From positions 124,001-188,000 of the forward strand of contig NZ_SIJC01000003.1 of assembly GCF_010078385.1 (NCBI RefSeq): 64,000 nucleotides of DNA, given 5' to 3'. Origin of the DNA: Chengkuizengella sediminis (GTDB lineage Bacteria; Bacillota; Bacilli; Paenibacillales; KCTC-33759). The notes beneath the pieces were generated by a model. The model searched no databases. It was not told the origin of the DNA and saw only the letters and a program-made list of their open reading frames with translations. Of this stretch, positions 24,811-35,435 are shown piece after piece; within the stretch, counting starts at the first letter, position 1; every line of letters starts with the position of its first letter. Both the position numbers and the translations under genes were made by a program.

Positions 24811-24999
24811 CTATATCAACTTATTCTTCTCAGATTTATAAACTGTCATACCCAATAATAAAAAAGTAACCAGATCAACAGACATTTGAAATGTTTCCTG
24901 CTCAACTCCATAACCGTAAAACTCTAGCCCTTGATAAATCAATGTAGCAATCATTAGTAATATATGAGGTTGTTTAATTCTTTCTATAAATGTATTCAT
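24811..24999 (-). CDS. Phage holin-like small membrane protein
   Basis: 62 residues with two hydrophobic helices (HILLMIATLIYQGLEF and MSVDLVTFLLLGMTVY) and a charged end, the layout of small phage holins. GGGG(A) precedes the internal ATG chosen. It follows the amidase gene by 1 nt. With the amidase and BhlA-like gene it forms a phage lysis cassette. Confidence 0.75.
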   Translation of the reverse strand: MNTFIERIKQPHILLMIATLIYQGLEFYGYGVEQETFQMSVDLVTFLLLGMTVYKSEKNKLI

Positions 25000-25000
25000 T

Positions 25001-25771
25001 TTATATATCCCCTTTCTTTTCACTTAATCGATCTAACATAACAAAGAATAACCAAGGAAAATCGTTAATGACTTCCTGCGGTTTTTCCTCTACTTTCTTT
25101 TTCCATACATCAACATCATGAAGCAATTCTTTCTCATTTAGGTTTTCAATAGATTGATGAGCCACAGCTATCTGCCATTTTTTTAGTTTCAATTCCTCCT
25201 TCGGTAAACAATCATAGAATTCTTTCACTACATCTTGTAATAACTGCTCATAAGATTTACCCATTTTTGATAGAGCGTTTTGTGGATCTGTCTTTCTTTG
25301 TGGATCAAGAATATGATGACCGATAATTGATTTTGCAGGGTCTAGACCAAACTTAAAACAGATATAAGCTAATACCCATACATACCTTTTATAGGACTCT
25401 TCATTATTAATACTTCCTCTTAGATGGGAAAAACAAAGTTCAACACCTGCTGCTATATCATTTGCATCATCACCAAATATCTGATTATCCAAAGGTTTTT
25501 GATATTGAACATGCCATGCCTTTTCTGGTGTATCTGTAAGCAAGGGAACGCACTCATAAATACCTGTGTCATCTACAAAAATATGAGCGGATGCACTCAT
25601 TACATTGTTTGAACTCTCGTAGTATTTAATATTTTGTAATGCAGTTGAGCCATCATTTCCAGTGTCATGAGCAACAATAAATCCTACTTCAGGAATCTGA
25701 TATCCTGATCTTCTTTTTGTGCCTTTAGTAAGGTATTTCTTGGTGATGGGATATTTTATTTTGAAGGTCAT
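25001..25771 (-). CDS. Phage N-acetylmuramoyl-L-alanine amidase (endolysin)
   Basis: 256 residues with an Amidase_2 fold: FIVAHDTGN (zinc His), AHIFVDDTGIYECVPL, then IIGHHILDPQRKTDP, where the conserved H..K..D catalytic cluster is visible. The C-terminal part is helical and lysine-rich and probably binds the wall. Preceded directly by the BhlA-like holin gene and followed by a second holin-like gene. Confidence 0.9.
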   Translation of the reverse strand: MTFKIKYPITKKYLTKGTKRRSGYQIPEVGFIVAHDTGNDGSTALQNIKYYESSNNVMSASAHIFVDDTGIYECVPLLTDTPEKAWHVQYQKPLDNQIFGDDANDIAAGVELCFSHLRGSINNEESYKRYVWVLAYICFKFGLDPAKSIIGHHILDPQRKTDPQNALSKMGKSYEQLLQDVVKEFYDCLPKEELKLKKWQIAVAHQSIENLNEKELLHDVDVWKKKVEEKPQEVINDFPWLFFVMLDRLSEKKGDI

Positions 25772-25978
25772 TTACTCTCCCTCCTTCCTATCAATTTTGT
25801 CTTCTATGCGATTTAGTTTTTTATCCAAAGAACCGAACCTTTTGCTTAATTCATCTAGGGTGTTATAGAGTCTATTTTCTCGGTTGTTGTTGTTCTTCAT
25901 CACATAAATAAGTAACCATACAAAAAGGACCGCAAAGGGTCCCTGAGTTAAAAAATATTGAATGATATTTAATTCCAA
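25772..25978 (-). CDS. BhlA/UviB-type holin-like peptide
   Basis: 68 residues: ELNIIQYFLTQGPFAVLFVWLLIYV is the hydrophobic N-terminal segment typical of BhlA/UviB, followed by a charged coiled-coil-like tail. The TTG start is chosen because AGGAGG lies 9 nt upstream; the longer frame contains the ribosome site itself. Lysis-cassette member. Confidence 0.85.
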   Translation of the reverse strand: MELNIIQYFLTQGPFAVLFVWLLIYVMKNNNNRENRLYNTLDELSKRFGSLDKKLNRIEDKIDRKEGE

Positions 25979-26061
25979 TCTATCCACCCTCCTTAACATT
26001 AAAGAACCCTGCTATTAGATAAGCAGAGTTTTGAATTTACTGTATAGCTTTATATTAAGAC

Positions 26062-26202
26062 TTAAAGTCCACTTGGGCTTCCTGCTGCGATTAATAACCT
26101 AGTATATCTCGAACGTCCACTTGCAGCAACTAAAATAATAACTAAAAGAATGAATAGTACTAGAACTAATACAGCTCCACTACCAGAACTATGTGAACCC
26201 AT
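26062..26202 (-). CDS. YjcZ-like tiny transmembrane protein
   Basis: 46 residues: Ser/Gly-rich start (MGSHSSGSGA), one membrane helix (VLVLVLFILLVIILVAAS) and a longer basic tail ending AGSPSGL. AAAGGAGG precedes the ATG. It sits inside the phage late region between the lysis genes and xkdX, on the same strand. Its upstream CGTCCAGTCAAAA box is intact but the CATAnnnTA box is deleted. Confidence 0.78.
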   Translation of the reverse strand: MGSHSSGSGAVLVLVLFILLVIILVAASGRSRYTRLLIAAGSPSGL

Positions 26203-26290
26203 GTTAATCCCTCCTTTCTATATATGATGTAACATATATAATCTATTTTGACTGGACGAGTGTCCTTGTGCTAGTACACATTTTTCATAG

Positions 26291-26325
26291 ATTAAAACCC
26301 CACTATATTAAATGAATAGTGTGGT
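26291..26325 (-). terminator. Terminator after second phage YjcZ-like gene
   Basis: Minus strand CCACACTATT and ATATAGTGGGG form an imperfect stem followed by TTTTAAT; same family as the hairpin at 3956. Confidence 0.6.
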
Positions 26326-26341
26326 TATCTACATAGTTTTG

Positions 26342-26479
26342 CTACAGGAACTGCAATGCTGCTACTGCACATTCCCCTCTACGTACTATTTGATCGAATC
26401 CGTAACTAAATAAAATAATAACCAATAGAATGAAAAGGATTAAAATTATTGCTACGCCTGTACCTTTGTAAGTACTCAT
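26342..26479 (-). CDS. YjcZ-like tiny transmembrane protein
   Basis: 45 residues (MSTYKGTGVA, membrane helix IILILFILLVIILFSYGF, tail with one Cys). AAAGGAGG lies upstream. It has the full shared promoter. It is one of two YjcZ-like genes inserted between xkdX and the holin gene of the phage late operon. Confidence 0.78.
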   Translation of the reverse strand: MSTYKGTGVAIILILFILLVIILFSYGFDQIVRRGECAVAALQFL

Positions 26480-26509
26480 AAGAATTCCTCCTTTCAAAGT
26501 GATGTAGTA

Positions 26510-26544
26510 TATACTATGTTCAGTGAATCTATTTTGTATGGACG
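26510..26544 (-). promoter_or_regulatory. Shared promoter motif of phage YjcZ-like gene
   Basis: On the minus strand CGTCCATACAAAA, 13 nt, CATAGTATA, followed about 30 nt later by the start codon. Confidence 0.65.
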
Positions 26545-26577
26545 GGTATCCTAGTGCAAGTACACATTTTTCATAGA

Positions 26578-26610
26578 TTAAAACCCCACTATATAAATAG
26601 TGAGGTTTAC
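26578..26610 (-). terminator. Terminator hairpin of a lost YjcZ-like module
   Basis: Minus strand CCTCACTATTTATATAGTGGGG followed by TTTTAAT, the same hairpin as before the other YjcZ-like genes. Confidence 0.65.
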
Positions 26611-26663
26611 ACCGTAGAGAGATATATATGAGCGCACACCCTCCTATTACTAGGAGGTTGATA

Positions 26664-26698
26664 TATTCTATGTTCATCCCCTTCATTTTGTATAGACA
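26664..26698 (-). promoter_or_regulatory. Orphan copy of the shared promoter motif
   Basis: Minus strand TGTCTATACAAAA, 13 nt, CATAGAATA. Downstream there is only AGGAGGGTG and about ten codons before a stop, then the terminator at 26578. It appears to be the remains of a third YjcZ-like module. Confidence 0.55.
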
Positions 26699-26755
26699 TG
26701 TAACTTGCTTGTTTGAAAATGTGTTCTAACCCAAGTCCATACATAAAAATAGAAC

Positions 26756-26890
26756 CTATACTGTGTATGGTTCACCTACGATTTGTTCATATTGTTCATC
26801 TGTGATCTTTGTTCGTTCAACAAATACTTTTACATTTTCTTTACTATAATACTTCGGATAATATCTTTGAACGATCTTAAACCAATCCAT
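26756..26890 (-). CDS. XkdX-family phage protein
   Basis: 44 residues: MDWFKIVQRYYPKYYS..VKVFVERTKITDEQYEQIVGEPY, a clear XkdX pattern. In phage PBSX and relatives XkdX follows the tail-fibre genes. Here it follows the truncated tail gene, with the ATG overlapping its end. It confirms the phage origin of this segment. Confidence 0.85.
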   Translation of the reverse strand: MDWFKIVQRYYPKYYSKENVKVFVERTKITDEQYEQIVGEPYTV

Positions 26891-27740
26891 TAAATCACAC
26901 CTCCCTCTACTAATGACAATGTGAGTCCTGCTAGTTCTGTTTCTAGTTCTTCGATTTGGGTTTCTTTTTCAAGTGAATTAAGAAATTGTGTAGCATTCTC
27001 ACTCTCTAAAGCTTCTATTTGACTCTCTTTTTGTAATGAATCAAGGATAAGTGTGGCATTTTCAGATTTCAACAATTCAATCTCTTGCTCTGCTGTAAGT
27101 GGAGTCTTTGGAGCATTTAGAATATCTTCATAAGTAAATAAAGAAGGTTGGTCCTCAAACTTCACCATTTTAATCTGTTCAATATCTTCAAGAGCTGGCG
27201 CAAGTTCTTCCGTCCACCTTTCATCATCTTGAGTGATTTCTAGTGGCTCCTGATCTTCATAGGTGATGCTAGTTTCAGTTACTTCTTTGTAATATAATAG
27301 ATTGCCCTCTGGATCTTCCTTTTGATTTAGAATTTGTTCAACGGTATAACAGTTAATCATTTGTCCAGTTCCTACTTGCCCCCAATATAAAAGGGTTCCA
27401 TCTTCATCGACTTTGTGAACATCGTTATAAACTTCATTTTCTTCATCCCAAACCTTTTCCATCAATGGTTCATCTGTAACCTCTGTTGTTTCACCTCTCA
27501 CGGTACGCTCATACTGTTTTTGTGTACCATCATCGTTAAAGATCGGAATTTGAGTTGGTGTATTTACCATCACTGGATTTTCTGTTATTTCTGTTGTTTC
27601 TATCGTTTTAGTGAACTCTTCTTGTATTTCCATTGGCTCCTGGGGAAGCAAATACAATAGATTACCATCTGAATCAACTTTATGACGTTGTGAGATTTCA
27701 GGAACTTGCTTGGTTAACCCTTCTAAATAAACATTTTCAA
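26890..27740 (-). pseudogene. 5'-truncated phage tail-associated gene
   Basis: The C-terminal part of a phage tail protein: Glu/Thr-rich strands with repeated HKVD(S/E)DG(N/T)LLY motifs, then a heptad-like coiled coil in which ..LKSENATLILDSLQKE.. is partly repeated. The frame stays open to 27831, but the first 35 or so residues are antisense to an integrase and unlike a phage protein. The true 5' end was therefore lost at a junction near 27740. Confidence 0.7.
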
Positions 27741-28089
27741 AGGAGTGATAATGAAAGATAACAAACCTTTCTACAAAGACAACGACTTTATTTTTGCAAC
27801 AAATGAAGGTTATCCCAAAACAATTAAGCATTTATCATTCAGAATGCAGCGACTACTTAAGAAAACATCTATACAAAAACAGGTCACACCTCATTCATTT
27901 AGACATACTCACACGTCCTTATTAATTGAAGCTAACGTACACATAAAAGAGATACAAGAACGATTAGGACATTCAGATATTAACACTACTATGGACATAT
28001 ACGCACACATGACAAAGAACATTAAAAAAGAGGCTTCCAATAAGTTCAGTAACTTAATGAAAGACCTCTCTATAAATCTCACCGACTAA
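27727..28089 (+). pseudogene. Integrase C-terminal fragment beside groEL
   Basis: About 115 residues of a tyrosine integrase catalytic domain: DNDFIFATNEGYP, HSFRHTHTSLLIE (His-x-x-Arg), IQERLGHSDINTTMDIYAH (His and catalytic Tyr). The first catalytic Arg and all N-terminal domains are missing. A GTG at 27745 with AAAGGAG upstream could still start translation, but the product could not recombine. It ends 75 nt before the groEL attachment-like sequence. Confidence 0.85.
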
Positions 28090-28104
28090 TATCGGTGTTT
28101 TTTT
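28080..28104 (+). terminator. Terminator after integrase fragment
   Basis: CACCGA-CTAATA-TCGGTG followed by TTTTTTT; the stop codon lies within the hairpin. Confidence 0.8.
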
Positions 28105-28164
28105 CGGTGGTTTGATAGGGTGATAGGACTCATAAACGTTGATGTATCAAGGTTTTTACACCCT

Positions 28165-29834
<1,670 letters not shown>

Positions 29835-29849
29835 TTAAACCGTTTATAT

Positions 29850-30131
29850 TTATGCTAAAACTGCAAGAACATCACTTTCACGCATGATCAATAATTCTTT
29901 ACCATCAAATTTCACTTCTGTACCTGCATATTTAGAAAACAATACAAGGTCTCCTTCTTTTACTTCAAGAGGAACACGTTCTCCATCTTTTAAAGTACCG
30001 CTTCCTACAGCAACAATTTTACCTTCTTGTGGTTTTTCTTTCGCTGAATCTGGTAATACGATACCACTTGCTGTTGTTTCCTCTTTCGCAACAGCTTCTA
30101 TCACTACGCGATCACCTAGTGGTTTAATCAT
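29850..30131 (-). CDS. groES: Co-chaperonin GroES
   Basis: 93 residues with the GroES start ([12 protein letters not shown]) and mobile-loop region ([20 protein letters not shown]). GGAGG precedes the start. 36 nt upstream of groEL. Confidence 0.98.
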   Translation of the reverse strand: MIKPLGDRVVIEAVAKEETTASGIVLPDSAKEKPQEGKIVAVGSGTLKDGERVPLEVKEGDLVLFSKYAGTEVKFDGKELLIMRESDVLAVLA

Positions 30132-30188
30132 AGGTAATAACCCTCCTTAAAATAATTATGTAATGTTAATTACATTATTTTGGTATTA

Positions 30189-30215
30189 TTAGCACTCGGA
30201 TACGTATAGTGCTAA
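30189..30215. promoter_or_regulatory. CIRCE element (HrcA operator) of groESL
   Basis: TTAGCACTC, 9 nt, TAGTGCTAA: one mismatch from the CIRCE consensus inverted repeat. It implies HrcA heat-shock repression. The rest of the 290-bp gap to tatC holds a GC-rich word (CCGGGGCCCCCG, near 30301) and the tatC terminator. Confidence 0.95.
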
Positions 30216-30363
30216 CAACACTATTTATCATACTCATTTTACCAAGACATTTCAAGTGATTTTAGTAAATTTTTTTTCTTGAGTAAAAAATTATATGGTT
30301 CCGGGGCCCCCGAAAAGTACCCGAATTCCACATCTTTGGTTCACTTCACTTTTTGGGGTATAG

Positions 30364-30408
30364 AAAAAACACTATACCATGTGCTTTTTTGCACCTGCAT
30401 AGTGTTTT
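30364..30408 (-). terminator. Terminator of the tatA-tatC unit
   Basis: Minus strand AAAACACTAT and ATAGTGTTTT enclose an inner GTGCA/TGCAC hairpin, followed by TTCT. Confidence 0.8.
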
Positions 30409-30421
30409 ACGCATAAATCCA

Positions 30422-31177
30422 TTACTTCTCCCCATATTCCTCTTCCCAAACACGATCCATCTCTAATTGTTTCTTATATACTCTTTTTGATAGTAATACG
30501 CTGAATTCATATAAAAGTATCATAGGTACGGCAACAATTAAAGCTGTAATGGCATCTGGAGGAGTGACTAAAGTGCCTAAAACAACAAGTATAAAATATG
30601 CGAACTTCCTTACTTTTTTTAAGAGGTTTGGATTTAATATTTTTATTTTCGTTAGAAACATGACAACTACTGGCAATTGAAAAATGGCAGCGAGTGGTAA
30701 TAATATGTTAAACATAAAAGAAAAATATTGACTAATTCCATACGTTTCTATTAATCCCAAGCTTTCAGTTATCGTTGATGTAAATAAAAATGCTAATGGA
30801 AACACAACAAAATAACCGAATGATAACCCTACTAAAACCATTAAAAATGCAAAGGGCACATAGGCAAGTGAAGCTTTTTGCTCTTTCGGTTTTAATCCTG
30901 GTTTTACAAAAGCCCAAATTTGATACAACGTAAAGGGGAGAGAAATGACCAATGCGAAAATAAAAGCTACATTGACATACATGCGAACAGAATCCCAAGG
31001 TGATAAAGCATGTAAACTAAGATCAGCAGGAGCTGCCCCCATTAGATAATTGATGATAGGCCTTGCTATGACAAATCCTGCGACCATACAAACAACTAAT
31101 ACTACAGCGACCCAGATAATACGTTTGCGTAATTCACCTAGGTGCTGAACTAAATTCATATCTTGATTTGAACTCAT
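30422..31177 (-). CDS. tatC: Sec-independent translocase TatC
   Basis: 251 residues with six membrane segments and TatC motifs (HLGELRKRI at the N-terminus, FVKPGLKPKEQK, LLPLAAIFQLPV). It recognises twin-arginine signal peptides. 15 nt after tatA, so co-transcribed. Confidence 0.96.
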   Translation of the reverse strand: MSSNQDMNLVQHLGELRKRIIWVAVVLVVCMVAGFVIARPIINYLMGAAPADLSLHALSPWDSVRMYVNVAFIFALVISLPFTLYQIWAFVKPGLKPKEQKASLAYVPFAFLMVLVGLSFGYFVVFPLAFLFTSTITESLGLIETYGISQYFSFMFNILLPLAAIFQLPVVVMFLTKIKILNPNLLKKVRKFAYFILVVLGTLVTPPDAITALIVAVPMILLYEFSVLLSKRVYKKQLEMDRVWEEEYGEK

Positions 31178-31191
31178 CTCTACTCACCAAC

Positions 31192-31446
31192 TTATTCAGG
31201 CAATCTTCTATTATCTTCCTTCTCATTTTTACTTTGCGTTACTTCTGATTCATTGATCTCTTTACGTGTCATATCCTGTTTCTTTTTGTCATCCTCATCT
31301 AAAATACCATTTGCACCTTTTTTAAATTCCTTTAACGTTTTGCCAAATGCACGACCTAACTCTGGAAGTTTATTTGGACCAAATAAAACTAATGCAATAA
31401 TTAAAATCAGAATAAGCCCAGGTATTCCAATGGCTCCAAGACCCAT
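31192..31446 (-). CDS. tatA: Twin-arginine translocase TatA
   Basis: 84 residues: one N-terminal membrane helix ([24 protein letters not shown]) then the amphipathic helix ([14 protein letters not shown]) and a polar tail. AAAGGAGG precedes the chosen internal ATG; the longer frame adds unrelated residues. Confidence 0.95.
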   Translation of the reverse strand: MGLGAIGIPGLILILIIALVLFGPNKLPELGRAFGKTLKEFKKGANGILDEDDKKKQDMTRKEINESEVTQSKNEKEDNRRLPE

Positions 31447-31484
31447 GGGAATCCCTCCTTTCGTTTTTATATCTATATTATAAC

Positions 31485-32501
31485 TTAACAATGATATAAT
31501 CCACCATAGCCCATAATAGTAATGTCTTCCTTTTCAATTTTCTCACCTGCACAGATTCGAGGCAACAATACATCAAAAGAGGTAAATGGATCATGCATCA
31601 CACACCCTGGAAGCCCCATAATAGGTGTATCACCTAAATAAGCCATCATCAGCATAGACCCAGGCAACATCGGTGTTCCGTAACTCACCACATTTGCACC
31701 CGTTTGTTTTATTGCACCTGGTGTTCGATCATCTGGATCTACAGACATTCCGCCAGTAACTAAAATGAGATCAACATCTTCATCCTTAAAGGCTTGAATA
31801 TGTTGTATAATCGATTCAGCATGGTCTGGTGAAAAACGCTGTTCTACGACTTCAGAGCCTAGATTGGCAATCTTCTGTTTTACAATAGGGCCAAACTTAT
31901 CTTTAATTCGACCTGTAAATACTTCTCCTCCAGTTGTAATCAAACCCACCTTCATTTGACGAAAAGGTTTCACATGAATCAATGAGTCACTACCGTATTT
32001 TAATTTATATTGTTCGATCGTTTTTTTAAACTGTTCCAATTTCTCTTTGTTTACGATTAAAGGAATGACCCTTGTGCCAACGATCGGTTGATTTGCTTTA
32101 ACTACTGTGTTATTTTTCAAAGTAGCTACTGCAATTTCATCAATTTGGTTCAATTCATTAATTAAATCCCCATTGACTTTAGCCAATCCATGGATTTTGG
32201 ATTTTATGTTTACTTTTCCCTCTCTAGGTTCATTCAATTCGACATTTTCCCCATACAATAAGTTCGCCATCTGTATGGCTGCTTCATTTTCATGAAGATA
32301 ACCGTTTTTTAAATTTAGAATATAGATATGTTCCTTGCCAATATCAAGCAGCTTAGGAATGTCGTCTTTTTGAATCACATGCCCTTTTTTAAATATTCTC
32401 CCCTTAAATTTACCTGGAATAATTTGAGTCAGGTCATGGGCCAATACCATTCCTATAGCATCCTCTGTACGAACTTCCAGCAGCATGTCATCTTTTGTCA
32501 T
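31485..32501 (-). CDS. Molybdopterin-binding (MoeA-like) protein
   Basis: 338 residues. The C-terminal half is a MogA/MoeA-type molybdopterin-binding fold ([48 protein letters not shown]). The N-terminal half is unlike standard MoeA. It overlaps the mogA-like gene by 4 nt. It probably acts in molybdenum cofactor synthesis, possibly as an alternative MoeA. Confidence 0.82.
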   Translation of the reverse strand: MTKDDMLLEVRTEDAIGMVLAHDLTQIIPGKFKGRIFKKGHVIQKDDIPKLLDIGKEHIYILNLKNGYLHENEAAIQMANLLYGENVELNEPREGKVNIKSKIHGLAKVNGDLINELNQIDEIAVATLKNNTVVKANQPIVGTRVIPLIVNKEKLEQFKKTIEQYKLKYGSDSLIHVKPFRQMKVGLITTGGEVFTGRIKDKFGPIVKQKIANLGSEVVEQRFSPDHAESIIQHIQAFKDEDVDLILVTGGMSVDPDDRTPGAIKQTGANVVSYGTPMLPGSMLMMAYLGDTPIMGLPGCVMHDPFTSFDVLLPRICAGEKIEKEDITIMGYGGLYHC

Positions 32502-32992
32502 GATTTATGTTCTCCCTCCACACCTGTAAGAATACCTAAAGCATGAGGTAGTTGATCAATGATCGCTTGCAAATTTTCATGCACACCTTTCGGACTGCCA
32601 GGCAAGTTAATAATTAAAGTTTTGCCACGTATGCCCGATGCAGCTCTGGACAACATCGCACGCCTCGTTTTTAACATAGAGGTTGATCTCATGACTTCAG
32701 CAAATCCAGGAACCTGTTTTTCAATTACTTCCAGAGTAGCTTCTGGTGTGACGTCCCTTTGGGCAAAACCAGTTCCACCTGTTGTTAAAATTAAATCTGC
32801 TGCGTGTTGGTCTGCCATTTCAATCAGTGTATTTTTGATCATATGTTGCTCATCAGGAACAACTTTATATTGGACGATGTCTCCATTCATCTCTTCTTCA
32901 ATTAATTCCCTGATCACCTGAGCACTAATATCTTCTCTTTCTCCTCTGGAGCCCTTATCACTTGCTGTTAAAATGGCTACTTTCCAGCTCAT
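32498..32992 (-). CDS. Molybdopterin adenylyltransferase-like MogA/MoaB
   Basis: 164 residues with MoaB/MogA motifs (AILTASDKGSRGEREDISA, LTTGGTGFAQRDVTPEAT, NLPGSPKG). It activates molybdopterin with AMP in cofactor synthesis. Operon moaC - this gene - MoeA-like. Confidence 0.92.
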   Translation of the reverse strand: MSWKVAILTASDKGSRGEREDISAQVIRELIEEEMNGDIVQYKVVPDEQHMIKNTLIEMADQHAADLILTTGGTGFAQRDVTPEATLEVIEKQVPGFAEVMRSTSMLKTRRAMLSRAASGIRGKTLIINLPGSPKGVHENLQAIIDQLPHALGILTGVEGEHKS

Positions 32993-33008
32993 TGGTCCCC
33001 ACCTCCAT

Positions 33009-33491
33009 TTACAACCTATGATAATCTCCGCTTTTACCGCCCGTTTTTTCAGCTAAATAAGTGGGTCCGATGACAATAGACTTTTCCAATGCTTTGCACA
33101 TGTCGTATACTGTTAAAGCCGTTGCAGATGCAGCCGTTAATGCTTCCATCTCAACTCCTGTTTTTCCTATTGTACTCACAATAGCTTCAATATACAATTC
33201 GTCCTTGTCATTATCTGAAAAACGAATATCAATACCCGTTATCGGAATTGGATGACACATGGGAATCCATTCACTTGTTTTTTTAGCAGCAATAATGCCT
33301 GCAACCTGCGCTACAGCCAGGACATCGCCTTTTTTTATTTTCCCTTCCTTGATGGCAGTTAATGTAGTTGACTCCATCTTCATCGAAGTTTTTGCAAGCG
33401 CTGTTCTTTTAGTTTGATCTTTCTCTGAAACATCCACCATTCGTGCTCTTCCTTGTTCATTCATATGGGTAAATGTTTTTCCTTCTTCCAA
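33009..33491 (-). CDS. moaC: Cyclic pyranopterin monophosphate synthase MoaC
   Basis: 160 residues; [12 protein letters not shown]-like [25 protein letters not shown] and [10 protein letters not shown]-type motif are present, with catalytic Lys in KSIVIGP-type C-terminus. A TTG start is chosen with AAGGAG 9 nt upstream, since the ATG farther up precedes the ribosome site. First gene of the moa unit. Confidence 0.94.
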   Translation of the reverse strand: MEEGKTFTHMNEQGRARMVDVSEKDQTKRTALAKTSMKMESTTLTAIKEGKIKKGDVLAVAQVAGIIAAKKTSEWIPMCHPIPITGIDIRFSDNDKDELYIEAIVSTIGKTGVEMEALTAASATALTVYDMCKALEKSIVIGPTYLAEKTGGKSGDYHRL

Positions 33492-33613
33492 ATGGCATTT
33501 CTCCTTCATTTATATTCTATCTTAATTTTAAAATATTTAACTGCTAAACATGTTACAAATTCATTAAATGAAGATTAAATTTACTTCATCTTTCTGATTG
33601 TATATAACGTTTA

Positions 33614-34210
33614 CTACAATAGTGCTCCTTTTTCTGTAATTACTTGATCCATCATATAATCATGTACTTCTATAGGCACGTATTCCACAATTTGAATTTC
33701 ATAGCCAACAGCTATTTTAAACGGTTCTTTAAAACCTAATTTATCATAACGTGAAAAAAAACGATCGTAATATCCACCACCGAAACCTAATCTACCACCA
33801 GATTGATTAAAAGCAATTCCCGGAACAATCACAACTTCAATTTGAGATATATCGTGACAGGTATCCGTATCTGATTTAGGCTCCAATATTCCAAACTTCC
33901 CTACTTCAACATCATTAAGCTTTTTTATCAAATGAATTTCCATTTCATTATTTTGAACAACCTTCGGAAGAAAAACAGTCCCACCTGATTTCCAACACCA
34001 ATCCATTAATGACGTTATATCCACTTCATTTTTAAAAGGCATGTACATCATTATGTTAATAGGTTGTTGCATATTTAACACTCTCTCAACATACCTAGTG
34101 ATATGACTGCAGATTTGTATCGACTTTGTTGTCCTTTCCTTTAATGTGATTTGAGATCGGACTTGAAGCATTTTATTTCTCAATTCTAATTTCTCATTTA
34201 TTATGGACAT
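33614..34210 (-). CDS. 5-formyltetrahydrofolate cyclo-ligase
   Basis: 198 residues with the family motif VPGIAFNQSGGRLGFGGGYYDRF and the N-terminal basic Arg/Lys (LELRNKMLQVRSQI). It converts 5-formyl-THF to 5,10-methenyl-THF (YqgN/YgfA family). Single gene. Confidence 0.92.
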   Translation of the reverse strand: MSIINEKLELRNKMLQVRSQITLKERTTKSIQICSHITRYVERVLNMQQPINIMMYMPFKNEVDITSLMDWCWKSGGTVFLPKVVQNNEMEIHLIKKLNDVEVGKFGILEPKSDTDTCHDISQIEVVIVPGIAFNQSGGRLGFGGGYYDRFFSRYDKLGFKEPFKIAVGYEIQIVEYVPIEVHDYMMDQVITEKGALL

Positions 34211-34302
34211 AAATCAAATGACCTTTCCACTTAAATTATTATAGAGGTTGTTTTTACACGGACTTATATGTATTACTATCGTTATTTTATCATGTATAAC
34301 AC

Positions 34303-34330
34303 AAAAAAACTCCTATTTGAAAAAGGAGTT
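34303..34330 (-). terminator. Terminator of the phosphatase-family gene
   Basis: Minus strand AACTCC-TTTTTCAAATA-GGAGTT followed by TTTTTTG. Confidence 0.82.
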
Positions 34331-34395
34331 AAACCAGATGTTTCTCTAACATTGTACTGGAAGTGGCATTTGTGAGCATCAGAATATATTCAATC

Positions 34396-35223
34396 TCAAT
34401 ACATCTCTGTGACTGAAACCTCTGCTACAACAGGCATGTGATCAGAAGCATCAGATTCAATCGTCCAGCTATCTAAAATGAGCAATCCATTATTTGCAAA
34501 AATATAATCTATCTCTAAGCCACTTAAAACAGTTGCGGAATCAGTACGGGAGCTTTGCCAAGTATCAGTTAAATCTTGCATAAGTGAGTTATCTGATGTC
34601 ATATTAAAATCTCCCATTAAAATAATAGGGTGTTCTATGTTTTGTATCTGTAACATAATCTGAGTCATTTGTGATTCCTTTTCCTCGTACGTTAACCCAA
34701 AATGCAAATTTATGATCTCTATTAAACCAAGTGGTGTTTCTATTTCTACTAATATGGCACTTCGATCCTCAATGTCATTTGTTAGATAAATCATCTCCTT
34801 GGTAATGATGGGATATCGACTCAAAATTGCATTTCCATACTCCATAAAGCTAAACTGTAAGCTAGGAACAAAAGCCCAATACATATTTAATCTTTCCGCA
34901 ATTTCCTCTATTTGATCCGCCATATCACTTCGAATATGAAATCGGTCGACTTCCTGTAAACCGACAATATCCGCACCAGAATCCTCAATCACCGAAATGA
35001 TACGATTTATATCCACTCTGCCATCCAATCCTTTTGCATGTCTTATATTATAGGTCATTACATCTATTTGATTGTTGAAATCAGAAGACGACGCACTCAC
35101 TACCTGTATTGATTTTTCTGAACTTAATTTTATATCCCGTGTAGAAGGATAAGAAAAACTAGAAGTCAATAAAATGAGTAATATAATAAATAGAAAGCGT
35201 TTACAAAAGGGCTTAGATTTCAT
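34396..35223 (-). CDS. Secreted endonuclease/exonuclease/phosphatase-family protein
   Basis: 275 residues with a signal peptide (FLFIILLILLTSSFSY) and EEP-fold motifs: VMTYNIRHAKG (Asn), VGLQEVDR (Glu), GDFNMT (Asp-Asn) and SDHMPVVAEV (Asp-His). Secreted members are nucleases or phospho-diesterases; the substrate cannot be read from sequence. Divergent from ydiF. Confidence 0.88.
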   Translation of the reverse strand: MKSKPFCKRFLFIILLILLTSSFSYPSTRDIKLSSEKSIQVVSASSSDFNNQIDVMTYNIRHAKGLDGRVDINRIISVIEDSGADIVGLQEVDRFHIRSDMADQIEEIAERLNMYWAFVPSLQFSFMEYGNAILSRYPIITKEMIYLTNDIEDRSAILVEIETPLGLIEIINLHFGLTYEEKESQMTQIMLQIQNIEHPIILMGDFNMTSDNSLMQDLTDTWQSSRTDSATVLSGLEIDYIFANNGLLILDSWTIESDASDHMPVVAEVSVTEMY

Positions 35224-35435
35224 ATGTATCCTCCCTCTAGTTATTCTCTTTCTTTATATGATACATGAGCTAGTTCCCTTATCCTAATCATAAAATTTGG
35301 TAAGTTTGTGATAGCTTTGAAGTGAAGATGAATTTAAGTTACACTGAAAAGAAACTAAATACTAAATTATTGATTGTTTCTTATATATAATATAAATGAT
35401 ATGAAGGCAGAAGTATTGCAGGAGGTTGTAAAAAT

